Part shown: piece by piece, positions 1 to 6,750 of the stretch
How positions within the stretch are numbered: position 1 is the stretch's first letter
How the letters are laid out: each line of letters starts with the position of its first letter
NCBI GenBank assembly: GCA_030619405.1
Contig: JAUXBK010000024.1
Location: forward strand, 1-17,523
DNA: 17,523 nt
Source: Sedimenticola sp.
GTDB taxonomy: Bacteria > Pseudomonadota > Gammaproteobacteria > Chromatiales > Chromatiaceae
Direction of reading: 5' to 3'
Position numbers and translations under genes: made by a program
Notes under the pieces: model-generated
The model's database searches: none
What the model was told of the DNA's origin: nothing
Seen by the model: only the letters and a program-made list of their open reading frames with translations

Positions 1-605
1 GGCATCACGTGCTAAAACCTGCTCGAAGTATAGTTGTTGAGTCGATCTCGGTCGTTACGGACGTAATTATGGCACAGGGGAGCCAGAGCGGCATGCGCGA
101 TCGGTCACTGTTTCAAGGAGAGGCCATGGGAGCATAATTCGTCCATTTCGTGAGAATAAAACAAAAGAACGTCCGTCGTAGGCACGTTGAATCGCTGAGT
201 ACCCGCGCGCTTCCCGCTGATAGCTCGCCCGCGGAGTATTGTCACCTTCGTTTTCTTCCGCTCGAAGGCTGTTTCCCTACCGACAGGCCACAGGCACCCC
301 TGCTCCCCTGGCTAACCTCCGAATGACTCCTTTGGGCACAAAGCGGACTAAGGAAATCAAAAACCAGCCCGACAGGTGTAAAAAATCCTGACACCTATTC
401 CACCCAACATACAAACGACAGTGCCGCCGAGATACTGGGATTCACCCTCAGGACAGAGAAAAGGACATTTCAGAGTGGGAGCGGGAACCGGCGGAATACC
501 CCCTACAGAGGGACACCTGTAAATTAGATTGGGGGGCCCATTGGGGGGCCGATCAATAACGCCTTATGATACCCGGCTGATTATATTCAGTAATTCATAA
601 TTATA
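1..605. other. Gene-free stretch with degenerate short repeats
   Basis: No reading frame of useful length or with a recognisable product is present in any frame. Three small structures are visible. At 330-343 CTTTG and CAAAG form a hairpin around GGCA, inside a stretch (320-350) resembling dispersed intergenic palindromes of marine gammaproteobacteria (recollection only). At 375-397 an ACAGGTGT word and ACACCT flank an A-rich loop, and ACACCTGT recurs inverted near 514-521. At 528-550 the 11-base word ATTGGGGGGCC occurs twice, one base apart. The stretch lies immediately beyond the 3' end of the minus-strand tRNA-Ser, which is where integrated elements usually sit, but no integrase gene is visible inside the window. 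No function is assigned. Confidence 0.5.
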
Positions 606-695
606 TGGCGGAGAGGCAGGGATTCGAACCCTGGGAGGACGCGAGCCCTCGCTGGTTTTCAAGACCAGTGCTTTCGACCGCTCAGCCACCTCTCC
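606..695 (-). tRNA. tRNA-Ser, anticodon UGA, CCA encoded
   Basis: Read on the minus strand from 695, a 7-bp acceptor stem GGAGAGG pairs with CCTCTCC. It is followed by discriminator G and a genome-encoded CCA (606-608 on the plus strand reads TGG). The D-arm reads GGCTGAGCGGTCGAAAGC. The anticodon stem CTGGT/ACCAG encloses the loop CTTGAAA, giving anticodon UGA. A long variable arm follows (about GCGAGGGCTCGCGTCC), which is typical of class II serine tRNAs, and the T-arm carries GGTTCGAATCC. The length of 90 nt with CCA fits tRNA-Ser. A 9-bp inverted repeat (718-726 with 763-771) lies upstream. No convincing promoter or U-tract terminator was seen. Confidence 0.97.
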
Positions 696-717
696 TAAGT
701 AGAGAGGCGAAGGATAC

Positions 718-771
718 CTGAAACCGCCTCCAAACCGCTACCCTTCTACTACTCTCCCGGCCCGGTTTCAG
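718..771. repeat. 9-bp inverted repeat between tRNA-Ser and yccA
   Basis: CTGAAACCG at 718-726 is repeated inverted as CGGTTTCAG at 763-771, with a 36-base loop. It lies between the divergent tRNA-Ser and yccA genes. It could be chance, a weak terminator for leftward-moving readthrough, or a protein-binding site. There is no T-tract. Confidence 0.35.
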
Positions 772-799
772 CGTTTCTGCGCTAATTGCGCTTGAATTA

Positions 800-827
800 T
801 TGATCTTTGTTCTCATTTAAGTATGCT
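800..827 (+). promoter_or_regulatory. Candidate sigma-70 promoter of yccA
   Basis: TTGATC at 800-805 and TATGCT at 822-827 are separated by 16 bases. They lie about 80 bases upstream of the yccA ATG, which has its own ribosome-binding site (AAAGGAGAAA, about 890-899). The fit to the consensus is good at -35 and acceptable at -10. This is a prediction from the sequence only. Confidence 0.5.
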
Positions 828-907
828 GTGGAACCATTGAACACCCTGAAAGTCTCATAACGTGAAACAGATTTGGTTCGTACCAGAGCAAAGGAGAAAG
901 TAACTAC

Positions 908-1579
908 ATGAATCGCTTGGATTATTCCGTAGCCCGCCCGGTGGATAGATCAGTACCGGTAAACAAGGTTCTGAAGAACACCTATACATTGCTGTCGGCG
1001 ACGCTGTTTTTCAGCGCCGTGATGGCAGCGGTATCGGTGATGTTCCAGATGCCGCCGATGACCTACCTGCTGAGCATCGGGGGCGCCATGCTGCTGATCT
1101 GGCTGGTACTGCCCCGGACCGCCAACTCGGCATCGGGATTGTGGGTGGTATTCGCCATCACCGGCCTGATGGGCTTTGGTCTCGGCCCTATTTTGAACCA
1201 GTATCTGGCCATGACCAATGGCCCCCAGATCGTCGCCACGGCCTTTGGTGGCACCGGCGTGATCTTCCTGGGGCTCTCCGGCTATGCGCTGACCACCCGC
1301 AAGGATTTCAGCTTCATGGGCGGTTTCCTGATCGCCGGCATGTTGATGGTGCTGGTCGCGGCGCTGGCCAACATATTCCTCAATATGCCGGCCCTCGCCC
1401 TGGCGATATCGGCGGTGGTGATCATGATCATGAGCGGTTTCATCCTGTATGACACCAGCCGCATGATCCACGACGGTGAAACCAACTACATCACCATGAC
1501 CATCAGCCTCTACCTCAGCATCTACAACATCTTTATCAGTCTGCTGCAGATTCTGGGTTTCTTCTCCAGTGACGACTGA
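908..1579 (+). CDS. yccA: Bax inhibitor-1/YccA family inner-membrane protein
   Basis: This 223-residue protein is almost entirely hydrophobic, with seven likely membrane helices (about residues 25-47, 52-70, 77-97, 108-128, 137-158, 161-182, 195-219). It has the family's conserved stretch with Y/D-T-S-R-M-I near the end of helix 6 and a C-terminal acidic tail (SSDD). The N-terminus is short and cytosolic, as in E. coli YccA. Members of the BI-1 family (PF01027) form pH-sensitive ion-conducting channels. E. coli YccA binds and inhibits the membrane protease FtsH. The ATG at 908 has a strong AAAGGAG site and is the natural start. A 9-bp stem-loop follows the gene. Family assignment is secure; the FtsH-modulating role is inferred from E. 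coli. Confidence 0.93.
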   Translation: MNRLDYSVARPVDRSVPVNKVLKNTYTLLSATLFFSAVMAAVSVMFQMPPMTYLLSIGGAMLLIWLVLPRTANSASGLWVVFAITGLMGFGLGPILNQYLAMTNGPQIVATAFGGTGVIFLGLSGYALTTRKDFSFMGGFLIAGMLMVLVAALANIFLNMPALALAISAVVIMIMSGFILYDTSRMIHDGETNYITMTISLYLSIYNIFISLLQILGFFSSDD

Positions 1580-1611
1580 TCACCGTTAACATAAGGTAGA
1601 GTGGTAACCAC

Positions 1612-1634
1612 GAGCCCCGGTTTTACCGGGGCTC
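1612..1634 (+). terminator. Stem-loop after yccA
   Basis: GAGCCCCGG (1612-1620) pairs perfectly with CCGGGGCTC (1626-1634) around a TTTTA loop. It lies 32 bases after the yccA stop and 20 bases before the next start. Only a poor T-tract (TGTAGTTT) follows, so termination may be partial and the downstream small gene may be cotranscribed. Confidence 0.55.
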
Positions 1635-1654
1635 TGTAGTTTGGAGAACAAGAT

Positions 1655-1834
1655 ATGGATTGGATGAAGATCGGCTCGGCGATGCTGTTGATCGCCATGA
1701 TCCTGTTTCTGTGGCCCCGGGCAAAGCAGATGATAAACGAGAGCCGGAAGGCGGAAGCGGGTGAGTGGATGGGGGTGGCACTACCGATACTGGCGGTGGC
1801 CGGGTTCGTGGTGCTGCTGGTGATGCTGGTCTGA
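1655..1834 (+). CDS. Small two-helix membrane protein, 59 residues
   Basis: The reading frame starts at ATG 1655, with GGAG at 1643-1646 eight bases upstream, and ends with TGA at 1832-1834. The protein starts MDWMKIGSAMLL. Helix one covers about residues 6-20 (ending LFLWPR). A charged loop of about residues 21-38 follows (AKQMINESRKAEAGEW). Helix two covers about residues 41-59 and ends at the stop. The good ribosome-binding site, the clean alternation of hydrophobic and charged parts and the GC-rich third positions argue for a real gene. I recall similar unnamed proteins of about 60 residues in related gammaproteobacteria, but cannot name a family. The function is unknown. Its place just after yccA could mean a shared transcript, if the intervening stem-loop is leaky. 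Confidence 0.72.
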   Translation: MDWMKIGSAMLLIAMILFLWPRAKQMINESRKAEAGEWMGVALPILAVAGFVVLLVMLV

Positions 1835-1858
1835 GCAGACCGGCATGCACTGAAAATG

Positions 1859-2022
1859 GCCGCGGATTGACACGGATTCTGGCTATTGCTGAAACTCAGC
1901 CAAACAAAATTTGCCGCTAATGAACGCGAATAAACGTAAATGAGTGAAGGCATTGGCGGGGAAATTTCTGCACCAGAGAGAAATTGACAAAAAATTCGCG
2001 TTTATTTGCGTTCATTCGCGGC
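1859..2022. repeat. Inverted-repeat element A (ACGCGAATA-type arms)
   Basis: The arms are 1913-1936 and 1999-2022, matching at 22 of 24 bases when one is inverted. Each arm is itself a run of related words (CGCTAATGAA, CGCGAATAAA, CG). A 20-bp word, GCCGCGGATTGACACGGATT, lies at 1859-1878. Its near copy occurs at 13212-13231 (18 of 20 identical), beside another inverted-repeat element. No frame across the element looks coding. It may be a small non-autonomous mobile element or another dispersed intergenic palindrome. Confidence 0.75.
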
Positions 2023-2032
2023 TGAATGTCTT

Positions 2033-2292
2033 TCCTGATTACCTACGTGTCTAATGCTATGCTCCAAGGCAAGGGGCAGCTTGGACGCCGTAGGGGGGAT
2101 AAGCGTAGCGCATCCACCATCCCGGGCGTTACGGCATGTGGTCAGACCATTGGTGGATGCGGCGCGCATAAGTGTAGTGCAAACCGATAGTTCTGTGCGC
2201 GCACCTTATCCCCCCTACGAAATTACCCCGGAAATTGAGGACTTAGGACGAAAATGGCTTGAAAACCAGCTTAGACACGTAGGTAATCAGGA
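2033..2292. repeat. Inverted-repeat element B, 22-bp perfect ends with nested palindromes
   Basis: The outermost arms 2033-2054 and 2271-2292 are perfect 22-bp inverted copies. Inside them, CGTAGGGGGGATAAG (2089-2103) is the exact inverse of 2205-2219. Further in, GCATCCACCA (2110-2119) is the exact inverse of 2151-2160. The 260-bp unit has no recognisable gene; an open frame through it (2054-2302) merely reads the palindromes. Perfect terminal inverted repeats around a non-coding core suggest a MITE-like element. The right end lies 26 bases from the convergent serS stop, so transcription through it would form a strong hairpin after serS. Confidence 0.8.
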
Positions 2293-2318
2293 TGTCTTTT
2301 GATCCCGAGACCTGTTAG

Positions 2319-3596
2319 CTACCTGGAAATGAGCTCCAGGCCGCCCATATAAGGGCGCAGCACCTCCGGCAACCGAATGCTGCCGTCCGCCTGCTGGTGG
2401 TTCTCCAGCACCGCCACCAGGGTACGCCCCACCGCCAGCCCCGAGCCGTTGATGGTATGCACCAGTTCCGGCTTCCCGGTCTCCGGGTTGCGCCAGCGGG
2501 CCTGCAGGCGGCGGGCCTGAAAATCCTCGAAGTTGGAGCAGGAGGAGATCTCCCGGTAGCTGTTCTGGGCCGGCAGCCACACCTCCAGGTCGTAGGTCTT
2601 GGCCGCTGAGAACCCCAGATCGCCGCTGCAGAGGGTCACCACCCGGTAGGGCAGCTCCAGTCTCTGCAGGATCGTCTCCGCGTGGCCGGTCAGCTGCTCC
2701 AGGGCCTCATAGGATTCGCCGGGGCGCACCACCTGCACCATCTCCACCTTCTCGAACTGGTGCTGCCGAATCATGCCCCGGGTGTCCTTGCCGTAGGAGC
2801 CCGCCTCGCTGCGGAAACAGGGGGTGTGGGCGACCCAGCGCCGGGGCATCTCCCGCTCCTCGGTGATCAGGTCCCGCACCAGGTTGGTGACGGGTACCTC
2901 GGCGGTGGGGATCAGGTAGTAAGGCAGATCCCCGGCGAGTTTGAACAGCTCCTCCTCGAACTTGGGCAACTGCCCGGTGCCACGCAGACTCTCCGCATTG
3001 ACCATGTAGGGAACATAGACCTCAATGTATCCATATTCCCCGGTGTGGGTGTCCAGCATGAACTGAACCAAGGCCCGATGCAGACGGGCCAGTGGCCCCT
3101 GCAGGGTGACGAAGCGGGCGCCGGTCAATTTGGCTGCCGCTTCGAAATCCATACCGCCCAGTCCGGCCCCCAGGTCCACATGATCCCGGGGCTCGAACCC
3201 GAACTGCGGCGGTTCGCCCCAGCGGCGTTCCTCCCGGTTGTCGCTCTCGTCCCGCCCTTCCGGCACGCTCTCGTGGGGAATGTTGGGAATCCCCTGGGCG
3301 ATCTCCTGCAGCGCGGCCTGGATCTCCGTCAGCGCCTCCTGGGTCGATTTCAGCCGCTCGCCCAGGCTCGCCACCTGGTCCAGCAGCGGCTGAGCATCTT
3401 CACCCTTGCGCTTGGCCTGACCGATCCGTTTGGAGAAGCCGTTGCGCTCGTTCTGCAGCTCCTGCACTGTCACCTGCAGCGCCTTGCGCCGCTCCTCCAG
3501 ACTGGCGATCTGCTGCGTGTCCAGCTCGACACCGCGGCGGGCGAGCCGGGCAGCGGTCTCTCGAAGTTCGTTTCTCAATAAACGGGGATCCAGCAT
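2319..3596 (-). CDS. serS: Seryl-tRNA synthetase
   Basis: This 425-residue class II synthetase charges tRNA-Ser (and tRNA-Sec where present) with serine in the cytosol. The N-terminal part (about residues 27-100) is the long antiparallel coiled-coil arm that contacts the tRNA variable arm. The catalytic domain shows TAEVPVTNL (231-239), motif 2 with FRSEAGSYGKDTRG (261-274) and motif 3 ending in GRTLVAVLENHQ (about 390-401). The length matches the family. The start ATG is 3594-3596, two bases after the stop of the DUF190 gene, with a weak GGTGA site, so translation is probably coupled. It ends the crcB–DUF190–serS group. Inverted-repeat element B lies just after its stop and could serve as a 3' structure. 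Confidence 0.97.
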   Translation of the reverse strand: MLDPRLLRNELRETAARLARRGVELDTQQIASLEERRKALQVTVQELQNERNGFSKRIGQAKRKGEDAQPLLDQVASLGERLKSTQEALTEIQAALQEIAQGIPNIPHESVPEGRDESDNREERRWGEPPQFGFEPRDHVDLGAGLGGMDFEAAAKLTGARFVTLQGPLARLHRALVQFMLDTHTGEYGYIEVYVPYMVNAESLRGTGQLPKFEEELFKLAGDLPYYLIPTAEVPVTNLVRDLITEEREMPRRWVAHTPCFRSEAGSYGKDTRGMIRQHQFEKVEMVQVVRPGESYEALEQLTGHAETILQRLELPYRVVTLCSGDLGFSAAKTYDLEVWLPAQNSYREISSCSNFEDFQARRLQARWRNPETGKPELVHTINGSGLAVGRTLVAVLENHQQADGSIRLPEVLRPYMGGLELISR

Positions 3597-3598
3597 TT

Positions 3599-3910
3599 TT
3601 ATTCACCAGTGTTTGCTTGTGCCGGCCAGCTCACCACGTGGCCCGGTTCGACCATGCTGCGCAGGCGTTTGAGCACGCGGGCGGCCTTTTCCGGCCGGTC
3701 AAAGAATTCCAGTATCAGGGGCAGATCCAGGGACATGTCCAGCAGGGTGGATGAGTGGATCTCGCCCGATTTTCCAAACCCGGCGATGCCCCTGAACGCG
3801 GTCACGCCACACACCTTCTCTTCGTCGTGCAACAGCGCCATCAGGCGTTTGTACTGACGATCCCCTTCCGAGATATAGATACGGACCATGGTGATTTCGG
3901 TGGTTGTCAC
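3599..3910 (-). CDS. DUF190 family protein (PII-like fold), CrcB neighbour
   Basis: This 103-residue soluble protein has the DUF190 (PF02641) signature: VRIYISEGDR (9-18), then a GVTAFRGIAGFG stretch (35-46), SLDLPLILEFFD (60-71) and a C-terminal V-x-x-W-P. Structures of the family have a ferredoxin/PII-like trimer fold, suggesting a ligand-sensing role, and it is often encoded beside crcB. The exact function is not established. The start is GTG 3908-3910, which overlaps the crcB stop by four bases (GTGA) and has a GGGAGAG site. The internal ATG at residue 8 has no such site. The arrangement implies translational coupling with crcB. Confidence 0.9.
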   Translation of the reverse strand: MTTTEITMVRIYISEGDRQYKRLMALLHDEEKVCGVTAFRGIAGFGKSGEIHSSTLLDMSLDLPLILEFFDRPEKAARVLKRLRSMVEPGHVVSWPAQANTGE

Positions 3911-4281
3911 AGCTCTCTCCCGAGTATCAGGCCAAACCAGGTTGCCAGGATGCAGGCGGAGACCGAGATCATCATGTTGAGACCGGCCTTCAGATAGTCT
4001 GCCTGTTCGATCAGATTCATGGTCTCTATGGAGAAGGTGGAGAAGGTGGTGAAGGCGCCGAGCAGGCCGATCAATACCGCCCCGCGCACCTCCGGGCCCA
4101 CGCTCATCCGTTCCAGGAACAGCACATAGAGAAACCCCATCAGCAGCGACCCCAGCACGTTGACCGCCAGCGTCCCATACGGGAAGTTCCGGCCTGCCAG
4201 TGCGTAGACGCCGGTGGAGACCCAGAAGCGCAGCAGGGCTCCGATGGCGCCACCGGCGGCGATGGAAAGAATCTGGGTCAA
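3907..4281 (-). CDS. crcB: Fluoride-exporting channel CrcB/Fluc
   Basis: This 124-residue inner-membrane protein has four hydrophobic helices and the Fluc/CrcB hallmarks: GGAIGALLRFW (10-20), PYGTLAVNVLGS (34-45) and TTFSTFS (78-84). Fluc proteins form dual-topology dimers that expel fluoride and protect cytosolic enzymes. The start is a TTG codon at 4279-4281, supported by AGGAG nine bases upstream (4291-4295 on the plus strand) and by an N-terminus (MTQILSIAAGG) of normal family length. It heads the crcB–DUF190–serS group. I looked for a fluoride riboswitch in the upstream region and saw none. In many gammaproteobacteria crcB lies directly between rarA and serS; here 485 bp separate it from rarA. 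Confidence 0.95.
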   Translation of the reverse strand: MTQILSIAAGGAIGALLRFWVSTGVYALAGRNFPYGTLAVNVLGSLLMGFLYVLFLERMSVGPEVRGAVLIGLLGAFTTFSTFSIETMNLIEQADYLKAGLNMMISVSACILATWFGLILGREL

Positions 4282-4290
4282 AACGGGCGG

Positions 4291-4295
4291 CTCCT
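4291..4295 (-). promoter_or_regulatory. Ribosome-binding site that fixes the crcB TTG start
   Basis: The minus strand reads AGGAG here, nine bases before TTG 4281. No ATG or GTG in frame nearby has a comparable site, so TTG is the probable initiation codon. Confidence 0.6.
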
Positions 4296-4318
4296 GATCG
4301 AAGATCGGCGCATTTTAC

Positions 4319-4346
4319 ACCATATCGTTACCCATAATCTCGGTAA
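4319..4346 (-). promoter_or_regulatory. Candidate promoter of the crcB–DUF190–serS group
   Basis: On the minus strand TTACCG (4346-4341) and TATGGT (4324-4319) are separated by 16 bases, about 40 bases before the crcB start. A TAAAAT that could be an alternative -10 lies a few bases further downstream. The match is moderate. Confidence 0.35.
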
Positions 4347-4452
4347 GAAAAACGTTCTCACACGGAGGCATTTCTTTCGTGTCGAGTTTGTAATTTCTCA
4401 ATAAGTCGGGATGGATTGCCTGGACGCTGTCGAAGGCGCAATCGAAAACAGT

Positions 4453-4745
4453 AAAACCAAAAGCATACTCGCGCAAAGGCGCAAAGGCGCAAAGGAAAAC
4501 CTCGAAAAACAAAACCCAATAAACGCAGGATTATTGCTGGTGCACTTTCAATGCGGCATAGTTGAACGATCAACGGGGGTCGAAACAACCGTCTACCCGC
4601 AATAGTCAAAATTTGGCAGCGAATCTGTTTCGTGGTACGGGTTCTCGTGCGGGGCACGGAAACAAGCAACAACTATTTGTTTTTTTATCTTGTTTTTGTG
4701 TTTATTTTTCCTTTGCGCCTTTGCGCGAGAATGCTTTTGTTTTTG
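4453..4745. repeat. Inverted-repeat element C (CGCAAAGG-type arms)
   Basis: The left arm (4453-4494) contains three tandem CGCAAAGG words followed by a purine-rich tail. The right arm (4710-4745) is its inverse with two such words. Flanking AAAACCAAAAGCAT on the left also has an inverse match (ATGCTTTTG, 4731-4739) on the right. About 215 bases separate the arms, with no recognisable gene between them. The right part (4678-4760) is strongly pyrimidine-rich with many T-runs. The element sits between rarA and crcB, genes that are adjacent in related genomes, so it has probably been inserted or expanded there. Confidence 0.75.
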
Positions 4746-4766
4746 CTTTGTTTTTTTATCAGGGGC

Positions 4767-6107
4767 CTACCCCCCCTGCCCCTTTTTCCGGGCTTTGCGG
4801 TCCAGCTCCTGCAGCCGCTCCAGCTTCTCACCGATTTTGATCTCCAGTCCCCTGGGGACCGGCTGATAATAACGCCGCGCCTCCATCCCCTCCGGGAAGT
4901 AGCTCTCGCCGGCGGCATAGGCGTCGGGTTCGTCGTGGGCGTAGCGGTAGGCGTGACCATAGCCCAGCTCCTTCATCAGCCGGGTGGGGGCGTTGCGCAG
5001 GTGCACCGGCACCTCCGGGGAGCCGGATTCCCGCACTGCCCGGGCGGCTGCATTGTAGGCGACGTAGACTGCATTGCTCTTGGGGGCGGCGGCCAGATAG
5101 AGTACCGCCTGGGCCACCGCCAGCTCCCCCTCCGGGCTGCCGAGGCGCTCCTGCACCTCCCAGGCATCGAGCGCCAGCCGCAGCGCCCGTGGGTCGGCGT
5201 TGCCGATCTCCTCAGAGGCCATGCGCACCACCCGCCGGGCAATGTAGAGCGGGTCGCAGCCGCCGTCCAGCATGCTGCAGAACCAGTGGAGGGCGGCGTC
5301 CGGGGCAGAGCCCCTCACCGACTTGTGCAGTGCGGAGATCTGGTCGTAGAAGCGGTCCCCCCCCTTGTCGAAGCGACGCAGATTGCCGGTGAGCACCTCC
5401 TCCACCGCCTGGCGGCTGATCTCCACCCCCTCGGAGAGGTCGGCTGCCAATTCCAGCAGGTTCAAGGCCCGGCGGGCATCGCCGTCTGCCGCCTCGGCCA
5501 TCATCCGCCGCAGTGTCGGGTCCAGAGAGACCCCCTGCCCGCCCAGCCCACGCTCCACGTCGCTGACCGCCTGATCGATCACCCGTTCCAGATCTTCACG
5601 GGTGAGGCTCTTCAGTACATAGGTCCGGGCCCGGGAGAGCAGCGCGTTGTTGAGTTCGAACGAGGGGTTCTCGGTGGTGGCGCCGATGAACACCACCGTC
5701 CCGTCCTCCACATGGGGCAGAAAGGCGTCCTGCTGGGCCTTGTTGAAACGGTGCACCTCATCGATGAAGAGCACGGTCGAGCGCCCCTCCATCTGGTGGG
5801 TCCGTTTCGCCTCCTCCACCGCCCTGCGGATATCCTTCACCCCGGAGAGCACCGCCGAGACACTGATGAAGCGGGCCCCGGAGTGGTGGGCGATGAGGCT
5901 GGCCAGGGTGGTCTTGCCGGTGCCCGGGGGCCCCCACAGGATCATGGAGTGAAACCGGTCGGTCTCGATCGCCCGTCGAAGGGGTTTCCCCTCCCCTACG
6001 ATCTGGGGCTGACCCATGAACTCATTCAGGGTCCGGGGTCGCATGCGGTCGGCCAGAGGACGCAATCCCTGGCGGTCCGGGTCACCGAAGAGATCGGGCG
6101 CGGTCAC
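4767..6107 (-). CDS. rarA: Replication-associated recombination AAA+ ATPase RarA (MgsA)
   Basis: This 446-residue cytosolic AAA+ protein is the bacterial WRNIP1/Mgs1 homologue. It acts at stalled replication forks and unwinds duplex ends with SSB. Visible features are LRPLADRMRP near the N-terminus, Walker A GPPGTGKT (59-66), Walker B LFIDEVHRFN (113-122), sensor 1 with GATTENPSF (142-150), and the C-terminal tetramerisation part with YGHAYRYAHDEPD and the QYFPEGM-like SYFPEGMEARRYY. The start is GTG 6105-6107, 18 bases after the lolA stop. It has little ribosome-binding sequence, so it may be coupled to lolA. The C-terminus ends in a basic, glycine-rich tail. It is the last gene of ftsK–lolA–rarA; no T-tract terminator follows. 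Confidence 0.95.
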   Translation of the reverse strand: MTAPDLFGDPDRQGLRPLADRMRPRTLNEFMGQPQIVGEGKPLRRAIETDRFHSMILWGPPGTGKTTLASLIAHHSGARFISVSAVLSGVKDIRRAVEEAKRTHQMEGRSTVLFIDEVHRFNKAQQDAFLPHVEDGTVVFIGATTENPSFELNNALLSRARTYVLKSLTREDLERVIDQAVSDVERGLGGQGVSLDPTLRRMMAEAADGDARRALNLLELAADLSEGVEISRQAVEEVLTGNLRRFDKGGDRFYDQISALHKSVRGSAPDAALHWFCSMLDGGCDPLYIARRVVRMASEEIGNADPRALRLALDAWEVQERLGSPEGELAVAQAVLYLAAAPKSNAVYVAYNAAARAVRESGSPEVPVHLRNAPTRLMKELGYGHAYRYAHDEPDAYAAGESYFPEGMEARRYYQPVPRGLEIKIGEKLERLQELDRKARKKGQGG

Positions 6108-6125
6108 TCTGATGTCTGCGGAGTA

Positions 6126-6740
6126 TCACTGGTTGAAGACGTCGACATCGTCCGGTCGTTCGAAGTAGAAGAGGTCATCGGCGAGATCCGGGTTGACCCG
6201 TATCTCCGTGAATCGGAAGCGGGTGCGCTGTCCGAATTTATCCTCCATCTGCATGCGGCGCAGCAGATCGTCACTGAAGGCGAGGCGGATACGAATGAAC
6301 TGGCTCTCCGGGTTGCGCGGGATCAGTTCCACCCACGCCATACCCTCGCTGCTGCCCCCGTCGCTGACCCGAAACGCCTTGCTCACCGGTTCCCCGCTGA
6401 TCAACAGCATGGCGGGGGTCCCCTCCAGGGCACTGCTCTGGGACTGGACGCTCACCTGTTCCAGTTCCGGGTCGTAGAGCCAGATCTGGGAGCCGTCGGC
6501 GACGATCAGCTGTTTCGGTACGCTGTAGTCCCAGCGGAATTTCCTCGGGCGTTTCAGGTAGAAGGTCCCCCGGGAGCGGATGGGTTGCTTCTGGTCCGGG
6601 GTATAGACCTTCTGATCGAACGCGGACTCCAGGCTGTCGAGCTCTTGCAGAAAACGGTCCATCTGCTGCGGACCGGTGGCGGCGAAGAGGCTGCTGGAAA
6701 AGAGCAGGGCAAGCCCGGTGGCGAAATATTTCATAGGCAT
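6126..6740 (-). CDS. lolA: Outer-membrane lipoprotein carrier LolA
   Basis: This is a periplasmic chaperone that receives lipoproteins from LolCDE and hands them to LolB. With the start at ATG 6738-6740 it is 204 residues. It has a signal peptide, MPMKYFATGLALLFSSSLFA, probably cut before ATGPQQ. The mature protein shows FDQKVY, SRGTFYLKRPRKFRWDY (matching the family's G-x-F-x-x-x-R-P-x-x-F-R-W) and a D-G-x-x-x-W-x-Y-D-P-E-L-E-Q-V segment, all typical of LolA. The frame is open further up to a TTG at 6752 (four residues longer), but only the ATG at 6740 has a good GAGG site at six bases; that site overlaps the ftsK stop. The gene is translationally linked to ftsK and followed by rarA, the usual gammaproteobacterial order. 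Confidence 0.95.
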   Translation of the reverse strand: MPMKYFATGLALLFSSSLFAATGPQQMDRFLQELDSLESAFDQKVYTPDQKQPIRSRGTFYLKRPRKFRWDYSVPKQLIVADGSQIWLYDPELEQVSVQSQSSALEGTPAMLLISGEPVSKAFRVSDGGSSEGMAWVELIPRNPESQFIRIRLAFSDDLLRRMQMEDKFGQRTRFRFTEIRVNPDLADDLFYFERPDDVDVFNQ

Positions 6741-6746
6741 GGAGAA

Positions 6747-6750
6747 CCTC
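6747..6750 (-). promoter_or_regulatory. Ribosome-binding site that fixes the lolA start
   Basis: GAGG on the minus strand lies six bases before ATG 6740 and overlaps the TGA stop of ftsK (6751-6749). It favours 6740 over the upstream TTG at 6752, which lacks a site, and implies coupling of ftsK and lolA translation. Confidence 0.6.

Noticed and set aside
60..100. Possible sigma-54 promoter around TGGCACAGGGGAGCCAGAGC
   Set aside because: The GG element is present, but the downstream TTGC element at the required spacing is missing and no gene follows.
2054..2302. 82-residue frame inside element B
   Set aside because: It merely translates the nested inverted repeats, has no good ribosome-binding site and resembles no protein I know.
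4282..4440. Fluoride riboswitch upstream of crcB
   Set aside because: I searched by eye for the conserved GGNGAUGG and GAUGGCUCC-like segments and did not find them; a covariance-model search would settle it.
4471..4495. CRISPR-like tandem repeat (CGCAAAGG)
   Set aside because: The words are contiguous, without unique spacers, and there are no cas genes in the window.
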